Notes: generated by a model from the letters alone, not told the origin. A DNA stretch of 55,676 bases from an uncultured Erysipelotrichaceae bacterium (GCA_902780585.1 CACZGA010000009.1:1-55676); one strand, 5' to 3'. Shown: positions 1-8,361, counted from the stretch's first letter. A program made the numbers and translations.

Positions 1-177
1 GAAATAAATGGAAGATGGTATCATATTGATTTAACTTGGGATGATCCTGTAGCAAGTGATGGAAGAAATTATTTAGATCATAGTTATTTCTTAATAAACA
101 CTCAACAATTACTAGCAATAGAAGGTACGCAACATAATTTTATGGTTGATCATTATTTAGAATTAAAAGGAGCTTAG
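1..177 (+). CDS. Transglutaminase-like protein, C-terminal end (partial)
   Basis: Frame 1 is open from the left edge to a TAG at 175-177 and encodes 58 residues. The segment starts with a Trp-Tyr-His-Ile-Asp-Leu-Thr-Trp-Asp-Asp-Pro run, which matches the catalytic His/Asp region of bacterial transglutaminase-like domains (His and Asp of the Cys-His-Asp triad). The usual 'NHxY/F' tail of such proteins is echoed by His-Ser-Tyr-Phe-Leu. The Cys-bearing N-terminal part lies outside the window, so the full architecture is unknown. The last codons overlap the miaA stop by four bases and sit in a shared terminator hairpin. Confidence 0.6.
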   Translation, partial: EINGRWYHIDLTWDDPVASDGRNYLDHSYFLINTQQLLAIEGTQHNFMVDHYLELKGA

Positions 178-192
178 TTAAGCTCCTTTATT
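161..192. terminator. Bidirectional intrinsic terminator overlapping two stop codons
   Basis: An 8-bp perfect stem (169-176 pairing with 179-186, sequence GGAGCTTA) has A4 on its left and T3ATT on its right, so it can act on both strands. It contains the stop codons of both the + strand transglutaminase-like gene and the - strand miaA gene, so the last codons of each protein are part of the hairpin. Confidence 0.75.
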
Positions 193-1052
193 GTGTCTTC
201 TACTTCTTTTATTGTTTTTGAAAAGTCATTAAAATCTACTTCTATCCATTTAGTATTAAATTGATGATTAAAGAAAGTATATTGTCTTTTAGCAAAATGT
301 CTAGAGTCAATTTTTATTTCTGATATTACTTCTTCTAATGATTTATTATTAAATAAATAATCTCTAAACTCTTTATAACCAATACCGGTATTTAATATTC
401 TAGAATCATTATATTTATCTTTAAGAGATGTTACTTCTTCTAACAAACCATTTTCTAGCATTTTATCTACCCTATTATTAATTCTTTGATATAGTATTTC
501 TCTTGGAGCAGTTAAACCAATTACTATAATAGGATACAAGCATTCATCTTTTAGATTAGTTATTTTTTCATCATTTTCTACTTTATTTAGTAGTCTTACT
601 AATCTTTTTCTATTTTGAACTTCAGGTAATATACCAGAATAATTCTTTTTTATTTTTTCTAAGATATCTTCATTTGATAAATCATTATATTCATTGTAAG
701 TAGTACCTTCAGTAAATTGGTAATTGTAAAGAGCGGCTTTTATATATAGACCTGTTCCCCCTACTATTATTACTCTTTTACCGCGAGAAGTTATTTCTTC
801 TATTTTAGCACGACAGTCTTTCTGGTATTCAAATACAGTATATGATTCTTCTACATCTTTAATGTCTAATAGATGGTGAGGTATTCCTTCTTGTTCTTCT
901 ATAGAAGGCTTGGCACTACCAATATCTAATCCTTTATAGATAGCAACACTATCACCATTAATTATTTCAGCATTTAGTTTTTTAGCCAATTCAATACTAA
1001 GTTTAGTTTTCCCAACACCAGTAGGTCCTACTATGACAATAATATCTTGCAT
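174..1052 (-). CDS. miaA: tRNA dimethylallyltransferase MiaA
   Basis: Transfers dimethylallyl to N6 of A37 in tRNAs that read codons starting with U. Visible motifs are the P-loop GPTGVGKT near residues 9-16, the substrate-binding stretch Asn-Gly-Asp-Ser followed by Tyr-Lys-Gly-Leu-Asp-Ile-Gly-Ser-Ala-Lys-Pro (about 32-50), His-His-Leu (about 59-61) and GGTGLYIKAAL near 98-108. The length of 292 residues is normal for the family. It lies 9 bases downstream of mutL in the same direction, a mutL-miaA pairing common in bacteria, and probably shares its transcript. The 3' end is built into the bidirectional terminator at 169-186. Confidence 0.96.
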   Translation of the reverse strand: MQDIIVIVGPTGVGKTKLSIELAKKLNAEIINGDSVAIYKGLDIGSAKPSIEEQEGIPHHLLDIKDVEESYTVFEYQKDCRAKIEEITSRGKRVIIVGGTGLYIKAALYNYQFTEGTTYNEYNDLSNEDILEKIKKNYSGILPEVQNRKRLVRLLNKVENDEKITNLKDECLYPIIVIGLTAPREILYQRINNRVDKMLENGLLEEVTSLKDKYNDSRILNTGIGYKEFRDYLFNNKSLEEVISEIKIDSRHFAKRQYTFFNHQFNTKWIEVDFNDFSKTIKEVEDTIKELN

Positions 1053-1061
1053 ATTATCCTC

Positions 1062-2840
1062 CTAATCTAATTGTCTTTTAAATAATTTTTCTAATTCGTA
1101 CTTAGTATAAGTAATAATAGTTGGTCTACCATGAGGACAAGTAAATGGATTATCACAATAACGAATATTTTCTAGTATCCATTCTTCTTCCTCAGGAGAA
1201 ATATACGTATTAGCCATTACACTCATTCTACATGCCGTAGTTGCGGCCATACGCCAGATAAATTGATCAAAATCAAATGAGCCTTTTTCAATAACTAAAT
1301 CAATTATCTTACGAATAATATCTTCACTTCTATCAGTAGGAATCCAAGATGGGAAAGTTCTAATAATAATAGTATTTTCACCAAAGTCTTCTATTTCGAA
1401 GCCATAATCTTCTAAATACTTTAATCTATCTTCAGCTAAGATATATTCATCTTTTCTTAGTTCTATTTTTATAGGTACTAATAGATCTACAGGGATTGGT
1501 TTTTCTTTCATTTGTTTTAATATTTTTTCATAATTAATTCTTTCAGCTGCGGCATGTTGATCTATTAAGTACATACCATCTTCATTTTCCGCAACAATAT
1601 AAGTTAATAAGACAACTCCTCGAGGAATCATTTTCTTAATTCTCGCAACTTTTTTATCTTCTTCTACTTCAAATGGTAATTCTTCTATTAATTTTTGTTC
1701 TTCTTCTTTTTTCTCTTCTTGGACTTCAAAGTCTAATTTTATTTCTTCGTATTTTTTTTCTTGCTCTACTGGTTTTTTTTCTTTTTTATCAGTAGTTATT
1801 TGTCTTCTTACTTCACTTACTGAATAGCTATCTCTGACACTTACTTCAGGAATTAGTGTTAGTTCTTCTAATTTTTCTGTAAAACTTTTTATTATTAAGT
1901 CTTTTAAAGTATCCATCTTAGAAAACTTAATATCCATTTTAGTAGGATGGATATTAATATCTACTAAGATAGGGTCTACATCAATATTTAAAATAATTAC
2001 AGGATAACGATCTTTATGAATATAAGTGTGGTAACAATCTACAATACATTTATTTAATTCATTATTTTTTATTACTCTACCATTTACTAAAGTAGTAATA
2101 GAGTTTCTATTACCTTTAGTTACTTCAGGATATGATATATAACCATGAATATAGTAATCATCATTTTCTGCCTCGACTGGAATCATTTTCTTAGTAATAT
2201 CTACTCCATATATTTCATAGATTACTTTTAATAAATCTCCATTACCGTCTGTTTGTAGTAGGACTTTATCATTATTAATTAGAGTAAATTTAATATTTGG
2301 ATAAGATAAAGCCATTTTATTAATATACTCTACAATATGAGCTAATTCTACATATAAATTTTTTAAATATTTTAAACGTACTGGAGTATTATAAAATAAA
2401 TCTTGTACTGTAATTGTTGTACCTTTTTGAAGATCTGATCTTTCTACTTTTAAATCATGACCACCTGAAATAGTTATTAAAGTACCGGTATCACCATTAC
2501 TTGTTTTTAAAGTAACATTAGATACACTGGCAATTGAAGGAAGAGCTTCTCCACGGAATCCTAATGATTCTATATAGAATAAATCATCTAATTTAGTTAA
2601 TTTAGAAGTAGCGTGTCTTTGAAAAGCCATAACAGCATCTTCTTCATCCATACCAATACCGTTATCAGTTACTTTTATTTCTTTTACACCGGAGTCAATT
2701 AATTCTATTTTTATTTCTGTACTTTCTGCATCAATTGAATTCTCAACTAACTCTTTAACAACATTCATAGTCTTTTCAACAACTTCACCAGCAGCAATTT
2801 TATTAGCTAAGACTTCATCCATTACTTTTATTTTGCTCAT
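1062..2840 (-). CDS. mutL: DNA mismatch repair protein MutL (endonuclease type)
   Basis: GHKL ATPase and nicking component of mismatch repair. The N-terminal ATPase motifs are clear: Glu-Leu-Val-Glu-Asn-Ser-Ile-Asp-Ala, Asp-Asn-Gly-Ile-Gly-Met and Gly-Phe-Arg-Gly-Glu-Ala-Leu. A Lys/Glu-rich linker (about residues 345-390) leads to the C-terminal dimerisation domain, which carries DQHAAAERINYE, a complete match to the metal-dependent endonuclease motif DQHA(X)2E(X)4E. It also has Ala-Cys-Arg and Cys-Pro-His-Gly-Arg-Pro, the usual metal-site partners. So this MutL nicks DNA itself and needs no MutH. I start it at the ATG at 2840, just before Ser-Lys-Ile-Lys-Val-Met-Asp, because the conserved family N-terminus begins there. 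A longer frame to 2882 adds 14 unconserved residues. miaA follows after 9 bases. Confidence 0.96.
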   Translation of the reverse strand: MSKIKVMDEVLANKIAAGEVVEKTMNVVKELVENSIDAESTEIKIELIDSGVKEIKVTDNGIGMDEEDAVMAFQRHATSKLTKLDDLFYIESLGFRGEALPSIASVSNVTLKTSNGDTGTLITISGGHDLKVERSDLQKGTTITVQDLFYNTPVRLKYLKNLYVELAHIVEYINKMALSYPNIKFTLINNDKVLLQTDGNGDLLKVIYEIYGVDITKKMIPVEAENDDYYIHGYISYPEVTKGNRNSITTLVNGRVIKNNELNKCIVDCYHTYIHKDRYPVIILNIDVDPILVDINIHPTKMDIKFSKMDTLKDLIIKSFTEKLEELTLIPEVSVRDSYSVSEVRRQITTDKKEKKPVEQEKKYEEIKLDFEVQEEKKEEEQKLIEELPFEVEEDKKVARIKKMIPRGVVLLTYIVAENEDGMYLIDQHAAAERINYEKILKQMKEKPIPVDLLVPIKIELRKDEYILAEDRLKYLEDYGFEIEDFGENTIIIRTFPSWIPTDRSEDIIRKIIDLVIEKGSFDFDQFIWRMAATTACRMSVMANTYISPEEEEWILENIRYCDNPFTCPHGRPTIITYTKYELEKLFKRQLD

Positions 2841-2905
2841 TACATCACCCACTTCTAACATTAATAATATAACATAAAACAAAAAGAAATGAAATGAATC
2901 ATTTC

Positions 2906-3415
2906 TTAATATTTAGCGGCATAATTTGCTTCTGCGAAAGGAATAATAATATTGCTAGTTTTATGTACAATGTAAAACGATAGCAAGCCAACAAGTAATA
3001 TGATTATCATACCTATTTTTATATTTCTAATCTTTTTAATACTCGCAACTATATAGGTTACTATGGGTATAATATAAATACTTAGAATAGTTCTAGCCAT
3101 AAACCTAGGAAATATAAAATAATCGATAGGACAATCATAAGTTTCATTAATAATATTTACACAGTCTTTTAGTTTATATGCAATAACAAAGGAGATAATC
3201 ATAAGTGTTCCATAAATTAATAGTATTGTTAATAAATTGAATTTTTGGTTCATTGCTTGAATAGTAGCATAAAGCGTATATAACACTACACCAATTACAA
3301 CAAATAAAGGTCCTAATACTGTAATAGGAATAAATGCTATGATTGGGCCTAATATTGTTAAAGCTAATATCCATATATCTTTTGCTTCTATTTTTTTATC
3401 TTTTTCCTTTGCCAT
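2906..3415 (-). CDS. Small multi-pass membrane protein, unknown
   Basis: Not recognised. The 169 residues are very hydrophobic, with about four or five predicted membrane segments (roughly 14-34, 36-52, 58-80, 108-126, 134-150), a charged Lys/Glu/Asp-rich N-terminus and a Tyr/Ala-rich tail. A GGAGTGATAAT ribosome site precedes the ATG. The gene is 4 bases downstream of the 287-frame membrane gene and 65 bases upstream of the MutL start used here, so these genes look like one operon ending in miaA. No motif suggests a link to mismatch repair. Confidence 0.7.
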   Translation of the reverse strand: MAKEKDKKIEAKDIWILALTILGPIIAFIPITVLGPLFVVIGVVLYTLYATIQAMNQKFNLLTILLIYGTLMIISFVIAYKLKDCVNIINETYDCPIDYFIFPRFMARTILSIYIIPIVTYIVASIKKIRNIKIGMIIILLVGLLSFYIVHKTSNIIIPFAEANYAAKY

Positions 3416-3419
3416 ATTA

Positions 3420-4274
3420 TCACTCCTTTATCTCTGTTCCACCCCATTCTACTATTGTATAGCCTTCTCTACTTACTGGGGTTAGATTTTGTTCTTTTAT
3501 TTTTAATTTTTTAGTTAATGGTTTATATTCCATCATTACTCTTATTAAGGTATCTGGTTTTGGATTAATAATTAATTCCATATTAGAATCAATTTCTTCT
3601 TTGGTCATAAATCTAATGTAATTGTATTTATTCTTCTCTAATTTAGGTAACCAATACATTATAAATTCGTTAGATTCTTTATAATTTAGACCTAATAATT
3701 CTAGTTTTTCTTCTAAGAAGTTAGCAGTATCTTCTCCTTTTACTATAAAGCCATCTTCTTTTATTTTGTTATCTTTTCCTTGACCTTCCCAGTATAGAGC
3801 ATAATATTTCTTATTATTTTGATCTATTAATGTTCCATCGGTTAGAGCTTTTACTTGCCAACCATTATTATATTTAGGGTAAGATACTGTTAGTTTTGCA
3901 GGATCAGATACCTTTATTTCTACATTTATGTCTTCTTTTGGATAGATATAAATAATTGGTTTGTCCCATGATATCCGTTCTGATTCCTTTTTTTCATAAA
4001 TTGCAACTCCTGTCATCATTAATAATTCATGGGCTATGGCAATATAGATAAGTATCATACTTTTTTTATCTTTAGCAAAATAAAGTAAAATATATGGCAA
4101 AAGTGTTAGAGTAATTAAAACGCATCCTATAATTATGGATGTAATGTCACGTTCTAATAAGGCAAATGAAATACTATTCATACACATCATTATAGCAAAT
4201 GGTGTATATAGGGCAGTAATAGTTATTACTAGGTATTTAATTATACTCTTCTTTTTTGATTGATTATTATTCAT
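3420..4274 (-). CDS. Membrane protein with extracytoplasmic KPIIYIYP domain, unknown
   Basis: The protein has a short Lys-rich start, three hydrophobic segments (about 13-35, 45-65, 70-90) and then a ~190-residue soluble domain. The soluble part begins Lys-Pro-Ile-Ile-Tyr-Ile-Tyr-Pro and contains Ser-Tyr-Pro-Lys-Tyr-Asn-Asn-Gly-Trp and Tyr-Trp-Glu-Gly. I recall this motif set from uncharacterised proteins of anaerobic Bacillota but know no function. I use the ATG at 4274; an upstream in-frame TTG lies almost inside the GGAG ribosome site and is unlikely. It is first in the putative operon with the 169-residue protein, mutL and miaA. Confidence 0.7.
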   Translation of the reverse strand: MNNNQSKKKSIIKYLVITITALYTPFAIMMCMNSISFALLERDITSIIIGCVLITLTLLPYILLYFAKDKKSMILIYIAIAHELLMMTGVAIYEKKESERISWDKPIIYIYPKEDINVEIKVSDPAKLTVSYPKYNNGWQVKALTDGTLIDQNNKKYYALYWEGQGKDNKIKEDGFIVKGEDTANFLEEKLELLGLNYKESNEFIMYWLPKLEKNKYNYIRFMTKEEIDSNMELIINPKPDTLIRVMMEYKPLTKKLKIKEQNLTPVSREGYTIVEWGGTEIKE

Positions 4275-4347
4275 TTTTTTCAATCTCCAATCTTTTAATT
4301 AATACTTATCATTTATTTTATATTATCATAAAAAGAAGTTAAGCAAA

Positions 4348-4370
4348 TAAAAAAATCCAAATTAATTGGA
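4348..4370 (-). terminator. Intrinsic terminator of uvrC
   Basis: On the - strand a short TCCAA/TTGGA stem (4356-4360 with 4366-4370) is followed by a run of T (A-run 4349-4355 on +). It lies directly after the uvrC stop. The stem is short, so strength is uncertain. Confidence 0.55.
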
Positions 4371-4373
4371 CCT

Positions 4374-6134
4374 TTACACTTCTTTTAAATACTCTTTTAA
4401 CTTAGTTGCGACATCATTTCCTACTATTTCACTTAAGTCTTCTAAAGAAGCTTCTTTTATTTTCTTTAGAGAACCATATTTTTTTAATAGTTCTTTTTTT
4501 CTTACTTCCCCTATTCCTGGTATTAATTCTAGGGTACTTGATAGAGCTCCTTTAGCTTTAATGTTTCTATGATAAGAAATGGCATATCTATGTACTTCTT
4601 CTTGAATTCTAGTTAAGAATAAAAATAATTTTGAATCTTTACTTACATTTAATAATTCATAATTTTCATTCATAATATGACTTGTTTTATGATGATTATC
4701 TTTGACTAAACCTATTACTGGGATTTTTAGGTTTAAGGATTCCAATATTTCTTTGCAAGCATTTATTTGAGTTTTGCCACCATCCATTACAATTAAATCC
4801 GGGGTATATGATTCTTCCATAATAGTTTTAAAATATCTTCTATATATTACTTCTTTCATGGCAGATATATCATCTTTTACTTCACTAGATATTTTATATT
4901 TACGATATAGGTCTTTATTAGGTAAAAAGTCATCAAAAACTACCATTCCACCTACATAGAAAGTACCAAATAAGTGAGAGTTATCAAATGATTCCATTCT
5001 ACTTAGTTTTTTTAAACCTAATAGTTTTTTTAATTCTTCTAAGGCTTTTGTTCTTTCTTCATCATCATGCTTTAGAGTCTCTTCTTGTAATTCTAATTGT
5101 TCTTTAGCATTTTCTAAAGCTAAATCTAATAGACTTTTTAATTTACCTTTTTGTGGTGTTGTTACTTTAACATTAAAATAATCTTGAAGTAATTCTTTAT
5201 TCATTTCATTTGGTACTAATAATTCATGGGGTGGAAGAGTTTTTTCATAAAACTTTATTAAGTACTCTTCTACTTCACTAGTGATATCTCCTAAAGAAGG
5301 AATTATCTCATTATGTCTACCAAATAGTAAACCATCTCTTATAAAGAATAATTCAATACTGGTAAAATTATTATTAGTATAATAGTTTACTAAATCAAAA
5401 TTATAATTCTTATTTAAATCTATTTTTTGTTTTCTTAGAGTAGTTTCTATATCTTCTAACATAGTTTTTAATTCTAGGGCTTTTTCATAATTCATATTAA
5501 GAGATGCTTTAGTCATTTCAGTAGTTATTTTTTCAGTAATAATAGTAGAATCTCCCTTTAAGAATGAAATAATTTCTTTTTTCATTTCTTCTATTTTGTC
5601 TTCTGAAATATTCTTCTCACAATAACCTAAACATTCATGAATATGATAGTATAAACATAATTCTTTTTTTAATTTGTCACATTTTCTTAAAGGATATATC
5701 CTGTTAATCATGTTAACTGTTTTTCTGGCGGCATATACATTTGGATATGGACCATATAAATGATTTTTATTCTTTTTTCTTTTGACATTTCTAACTACTT
5801 TTACCATAGGATATTTATCATTGGTTAGTTCTATATAGGGATAGGATTTATCATCTCTTAATAAAATATTATACTTTGGATCATACTTTTTTATTAAAGT
5901 AATTTCTAGGATTAGGCTTTCTAACTCTGATGAAGTTACAATATATTCAAAATCGTCTATTTCATCTACTAATAGTTTTGTTTTACCAGTTAAGGTTCTA
6001 GTAAAATAACTTCTTAATCTTCTTTGAAGGTTTTTAGCTTTACCTACATAGATGATAATACCATCTTTATTTTTCATTTGATAACTACCAGGTTTAGTAG
6101 GCACTAAACTAAGCTTTTCTTTAAAGTCTTTCAT
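4374..6134 (-). CDS. uvrC: Excinuclease ABC subunit UvrC
   Basis: Makes the 3' and 5' incisions in nucleotide excision repair after UvrA/UvrB load. The N-terminal GIY-YIG nuclease is seen as Pro-Gly-Ser-Tyr then Ile-Ile-Tyr-Val-Gly-Lys-Ala-Lys-Asn-Leu (about 15-40). A UVR (UvrB-binding) helical segment follows at about 200-235. The C-terminal RNase H-like nuclease shows Ser-Phe-Asp-Asn-Ser-His and Val-Met-Asp-Gly-Gly-Lys, and the end has helix-hairpin-helix Ile-Pro-Gly-Ile-Gly. Length 586 is normal. The AGAAGGTGATAGG site supports the ATG at 6134. It has its own terminator and is separate from the mutL operon. Confidence 0.96.
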   Translation of the reverse strand: MKDFKEKLSLVPTKPGSYQMKNKDGIIIYVGKAKNLQRRLRSYFTRTLTGKTKLLVDEIDDFEYIVTSSELESLILEITLIKKYDPKYNILLRDDKSYPYIELTNDKYPMVKVVRNVKRKKNKNHLYGPYPNVYAARKTVNMINRIYPLRKCDKLKKELCLYYHIHECLGYCEKNISEDKIEEMKKEIISFLKGDSTIITEKITTEMTKASLNMNYEKALELKTMLEDIETTLRKQKIDLNKNYNFDLVNYYTNNNFTSIELFFIRDGLLFGRHNEIIPSLGDITSEVEEYLIKFYEKTLPPHELLVPNEMNKELLQDYFNVKVTTPQKGKLKSLLDLALENAKEQLELQEETLKHDDEERTKALEELKKLLGLKKLSRMESFDNSHLFGTFYVGGMVVFDDFLPNKDLYRKYKISSEVKDDISAMKEVIYRRYFKTIMEESYTPDLIVMDGGKTQINACKEILESLNLKIPVIGLVKDNHHKTSHIMNENYELLNVSKDSKLFLFLTRIQEEVHRYAISYHRNIKAKGALSSTLELIPGIGEVRKKELLKKYGSLKKIKEASLEDLSEIVGNDVATKLKEYLKEV

Positions 6135-6181
6135 CCTATCACCTTCTTTAGTATAACATAATTTAATAAAATTTATTAATT

Positions 6182-6841
6182 TTACCTATACCATATTAGA
6201 GCTTTAGATAATTTTTTTACTTGTGTTTTAGTTGCGGGATCTCTTCGTTCACCAATAGTACATAATTCTAATTCTTTAAAGGTTTGATATTTATTATTTT
6301 TTTTATATAAATTTTCTAGCATTCTCTGATATGGATACCATAAAAATAGTATTTCTGGTGCTGAAAAACCACTTCCATTTTTACATGAGAACAATAACGC
6401 TGATGATGGCCTAAGTTCAGGAGGCAACATACAGCCCTTTTCTTCATCTAATAGTACACATCTTGGATCATCCAGTTGTTTTTGAATGTTATTATGACCA
6501 ACTATTCTATTCTTCTCATCACGTCTACTTGGGCGTATACTGTATAAACCTTCGATATTTGTAATCGCAACGGCACCACTGTCCAATATAGCTTGTAGGT
6601 ACATTGGATTATTCAAGTTCAAAAAATCCCAAGGCATAAAACCACATGGGCTGTCTTTACAACAGGGCACCTTACGATCACAATGTGAACATCCAGATAC
6701 TAAAAAGTCATCATACGAAGTTACGTTACCCATATTTGGAAGTCCTGCGGCTGCTCTTTGAGCATTATAATACTGCAAGTATTTAAATTTACGTTCGGCA
6801 TAAATCTGAAATAAGCTTTCATATTTAAGATCTTTTGACAT
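6182..6841 (-). CDS. Cysteine-rich protein, possible metal or Fe-S binding (YkgJ-like)
   Basis: Function not known. The 219-residue soluble protein has Cys-Ser-His-Cys, then Cys-Cys-Lys-Asp-Ser-Pro-Cys near residues 51-68, and later Gly-Cys-Met-Leu-Pro-Pro and Phe-Ser-Cys near 136-155. Clustered CxxC...CCxxxxC followed by one or two distant Cys resembles the YkgJ/FliB-type 'zinc- or iron-chelating' proteins, but the overall match is only suggestive. An Arg-rich 'Arg-Pro-Ser-Arg-Arg-Asp' lies in the middle. A GAGGGGAAATACA ribosome site precedes the ATG. It is divergent from the XRE-CYTH gene. Confidence 0.65.
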   Translation of the reverse strand: MSKDLKYESLFQIYAERKFKYLQYYNAQRAAAGLPNMGNVTSYDDFLVSGCSHCDRKVPCCKDSPCGFMPWDFLNLNNPMYLQAILDSGAVAITNIEGLYSIRPSRRDEKNRIVGHNNIQKQLDDPRCVLLDEEKGCMLPPELRPSSALLFSCKNGSGFSAPEILFLWYPYQRMLENLYKKNNKYQTFKELELCTIGERRDPATKTQVKKLSKALIWYR

Positions 6842-6872
6842 TGTATTTCCCCTCTTTCATAAATCGTGGTAT

Positions 6873-6901
6873 ATTATAACACAATTTTATTATATAGTAA
6901 A
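6873..6901 (-). promoter_or_regulatory. Promoter of the Cys-rich gene
   Basis: On the - strand TTTACT (6901-6896), a 17-base spacer and TATAAT (6878-6873) stand about 32 bases upstream of the start codon. The same -35 version (TTTACT) with a 17-base spacer recurs before the second acyltransferase gene. Confidence 0.55.
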
Positions 6902-6917
6902 GGAATATTTATGCCTG

Positions 6918-6985
6918 TGTTATAATATAGATATTTCTACAAAGTGTAGAGATAATACTTGTGTTTTGTGTGCTACACTTTTTTT
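6918..6985 (+). promoter_or_regulatory. Extended -10 promoter and 5' leader hairpin/operator of the XRE-CYTH gene
   Basis: TGTTATAAT at 6918-6926 is an extended -10 box, which predicts transcription from about 6933. Directly after that lies a dyad CTACA-AAG-TGTAG (6937-6949), operator-like in size. AAAGTGTAG (6941-6949) also pairs perfectly with CTACACTTT (6973-6981), which runs into T7, so the 5' UTR can form a terminator-like hairpin just before the GAGGTGATTAG ribosome site. Autorepression, attenuation or both are possible. Confidence 0.5.
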
Positions 6986-6996
6986 GAGGTGATTAG

Positions 6997-7758
6997 ATGA
7001 ATATTGGGAAAAGAATTTGTAAATTAAGAAAGGATAAGAAAATGACCCAACAAGAATTGGCTGATAGATTGTTTGTTACTGATAAGACTATATCTAGTTG
7101 GGAGTCTGGGCGTACTGAACCTAGTTTAGATTTAATTATTAAACTATCTGAAATATTAGATTGTGATGTTGGTTACTTGGTATATGGTAATAATCCTAAG
7201 AGTGATGTTGAAACAGAAATTAAATTTAAATTAGATGAGGCTGAATATAAACGAATAATTCGTTTTATGACTAAAAATGCTTCTTTTATAAATGAAAGTA
7301 GACAAGTAGATACTTATTATCAACCTACTCATCGATCTTTCTTAGAAGGAGAAGTTATTAATGAATGGATTAGGATTGGGGAAAGAGGGCAGAAGAAGAT
7401 TCTTAACTATAAGAATTGGCATGATAATATGTATTGTGATGAATGGGAAGTAGAGATTGATAATAGTGAAAATTTAGATAAAATATTTAAAGTACTTGGC
7501 TTAGAGATTATTGCGGTTGTTGATAAAGTAAGAAAAAAATATATGTATTTAGATAAATATGAAATATCTTTAGATTTTGTTAAAGAATTAGGTTATTTTA
7601 TAGAGATTGAAGTAAAAAAATATGATAAAGATCCTATTGGAGAATATGGAGATTTAATAAAACTGGCTAAAGAGTTAAATTTAAATCTAAATAATATTGA
7701 TAAAAGAGGTTATCCTTATCATTTGATTTTTAATAATAAAAATCCACACTCTTGTTAG
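6997..7758 (+). CDS. XRE-family HTH fused to a CYTH domain
   Basis: Residues 4-58 form a Cro/C1-type HTH (Met-Thr-Gln-Gln-Glu-Leu-Ala ... Thr-Ile-Ser-Ser-Trp-Glu-Ser-Gly). Residues 70-245 look like a CYTH domain of the CyaB/class IV adenylate cyclase type. They have the signature ExExK at Glu72-Glu74-Lys76, an Asp-Thr-Tyr at 105-107, Arg126/Arg130, Lys133-134, Glu149-Glu151-Glu153, Lys177/Arg179 and Glu203-Glu205. These acidic and basic residues line the tunnel that binds triphosphates and metal in the family (adenylate cyclases, thiamine and inorganic triphosphatases). The intact signature suggests catalysis or nucleotide/polyphosphate sensing, but which is unknown. Inference: a transcription factor whose DNA binding may respond to a triphosphate ligand. 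Confidence 0.8.
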   Translation: MNIGKRICKLRKDKKMTQQELADRLFVTDKTISSWESGRTEPSLDLIIKLSEILDCDVGYLVYGNNPKSDVETEIKFKLDEAEYKRIIRFMTKNASFINESRQVDTYYQPTHRSFLEGEVINEWIRIGERGQKKILNYKNWHDNMYCDEWEVEIDNSENLDKIFKVLGLEIIAVVDKVRKKYMYLDKYEISLDFVKELGYFIEIEVKKYDKDPIGEYGDLIKLAKELNLNLNNIDKRGYPYHLIFNNKNPHSC

Positions 7759-7770
7759 TGTGGATCTTAT
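7735..7770. terminator. Bidirectional terminator between convergent genes
   Basis: A 9-bp stem ATCCACACT/AGTGTGGAT (7742-7750 with 7757-7765) has A5 on its left, giving a T-tract on the - strand for the membrane gene that follows. The loop and 3' arm contain the stop codon of the XRE-CYTH gene (7756-7758). Confidence 0.7.
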
Positions 7771-7782
7771 TTATATTTTTTA

Positions 7783-8262
7783 TTATTCATTTTTTGTTAA
7801 ATTTATATCTATTATTTTATTGTTTTTGTGAAGAGTAACTAAAAGGTTATCTACATAGATTAATATTGCTCCTAAAATAGCTTCAATAACAATTAGAATT
7901 ATAAAAGTTTTTATTGAATCAGTTTTATCTTTGATTAAAGTTACAAATAGGCCTACTACGGTTATAAAGACAAAGGAATAGATTAAATGACCAATATTGC
8001 CAATCGTAATCACTATTTTATTTTCTGTTTTGATATCGGTGATTTGCTCTTTTATTCTTTTAAATGTAGATATTGTTTTTAAGAGAGTTATTGCTACACC
8101 TATTAAGCAAAACAAACATATTGTAAAACTATCTGGACTATTTGATAAAATAACTTTGATACTTGCCCAGGTAAAGAAAACAAATAATAAGCCTTGAACA
8201 ATAAAAGCTAATATTTCATTAATTAAATTATTTCCTCTTAAAGTATTCATTTCATTATTCAT
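7783..8262 (-). CDS. Small membrane protein, unknown
   Basis: About 159 residues with four predicted membrane segments (about 14-34, 40-60, 86-106, 115-135) separated by a charged loop rich in Lys/Glu and a hydrophilic tail. No family recognised. I place the start at 8262, where AGGTGAG precedes the ATG. The longer frame to 8310 begins with a Lys/Asn-rich stretch that contains this ribosome site. Convergent with the XRE-CYTH gene. Confidence 0.6.
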   Translation of the reverse strand: MNNEMNTLRGNNLINEILAFIVQGLLFVFFTWASIKVILSNSPDSFTICLFCLIGVAITLLKTISTFKRIKEQITDIKTENKIVITIGNIGHLIYSFVFITVVGLFVTLIKDKTDSIKTFIILIVIEAILGAILIYVDNLLVTLHKNNKIIDINLTKNE

Positions 8263-8330
8263 AATCTCACCTACTATAATTATTCTATTATATTTTATCT
8301 TTTTATTCAATTAGTGATCATATAAATTAA

Positions 8331-8360
8331 AAAAAGAAATATCTATTGGTATTTCTTTTT
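8331..8360. terminator. Intrinsic terminator after the PP-loop gene
   Basis: A 9-bp stem AAAGAAATA/TATTTCTTT (8333-8341 with 8350-8358) is flanked by A and T runs. Its core is nearly the same as the terminator at 9645-9672 on the other side of the PP-loop gene. Confidence 0.7.
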
Positions 8361-8361
8361 A

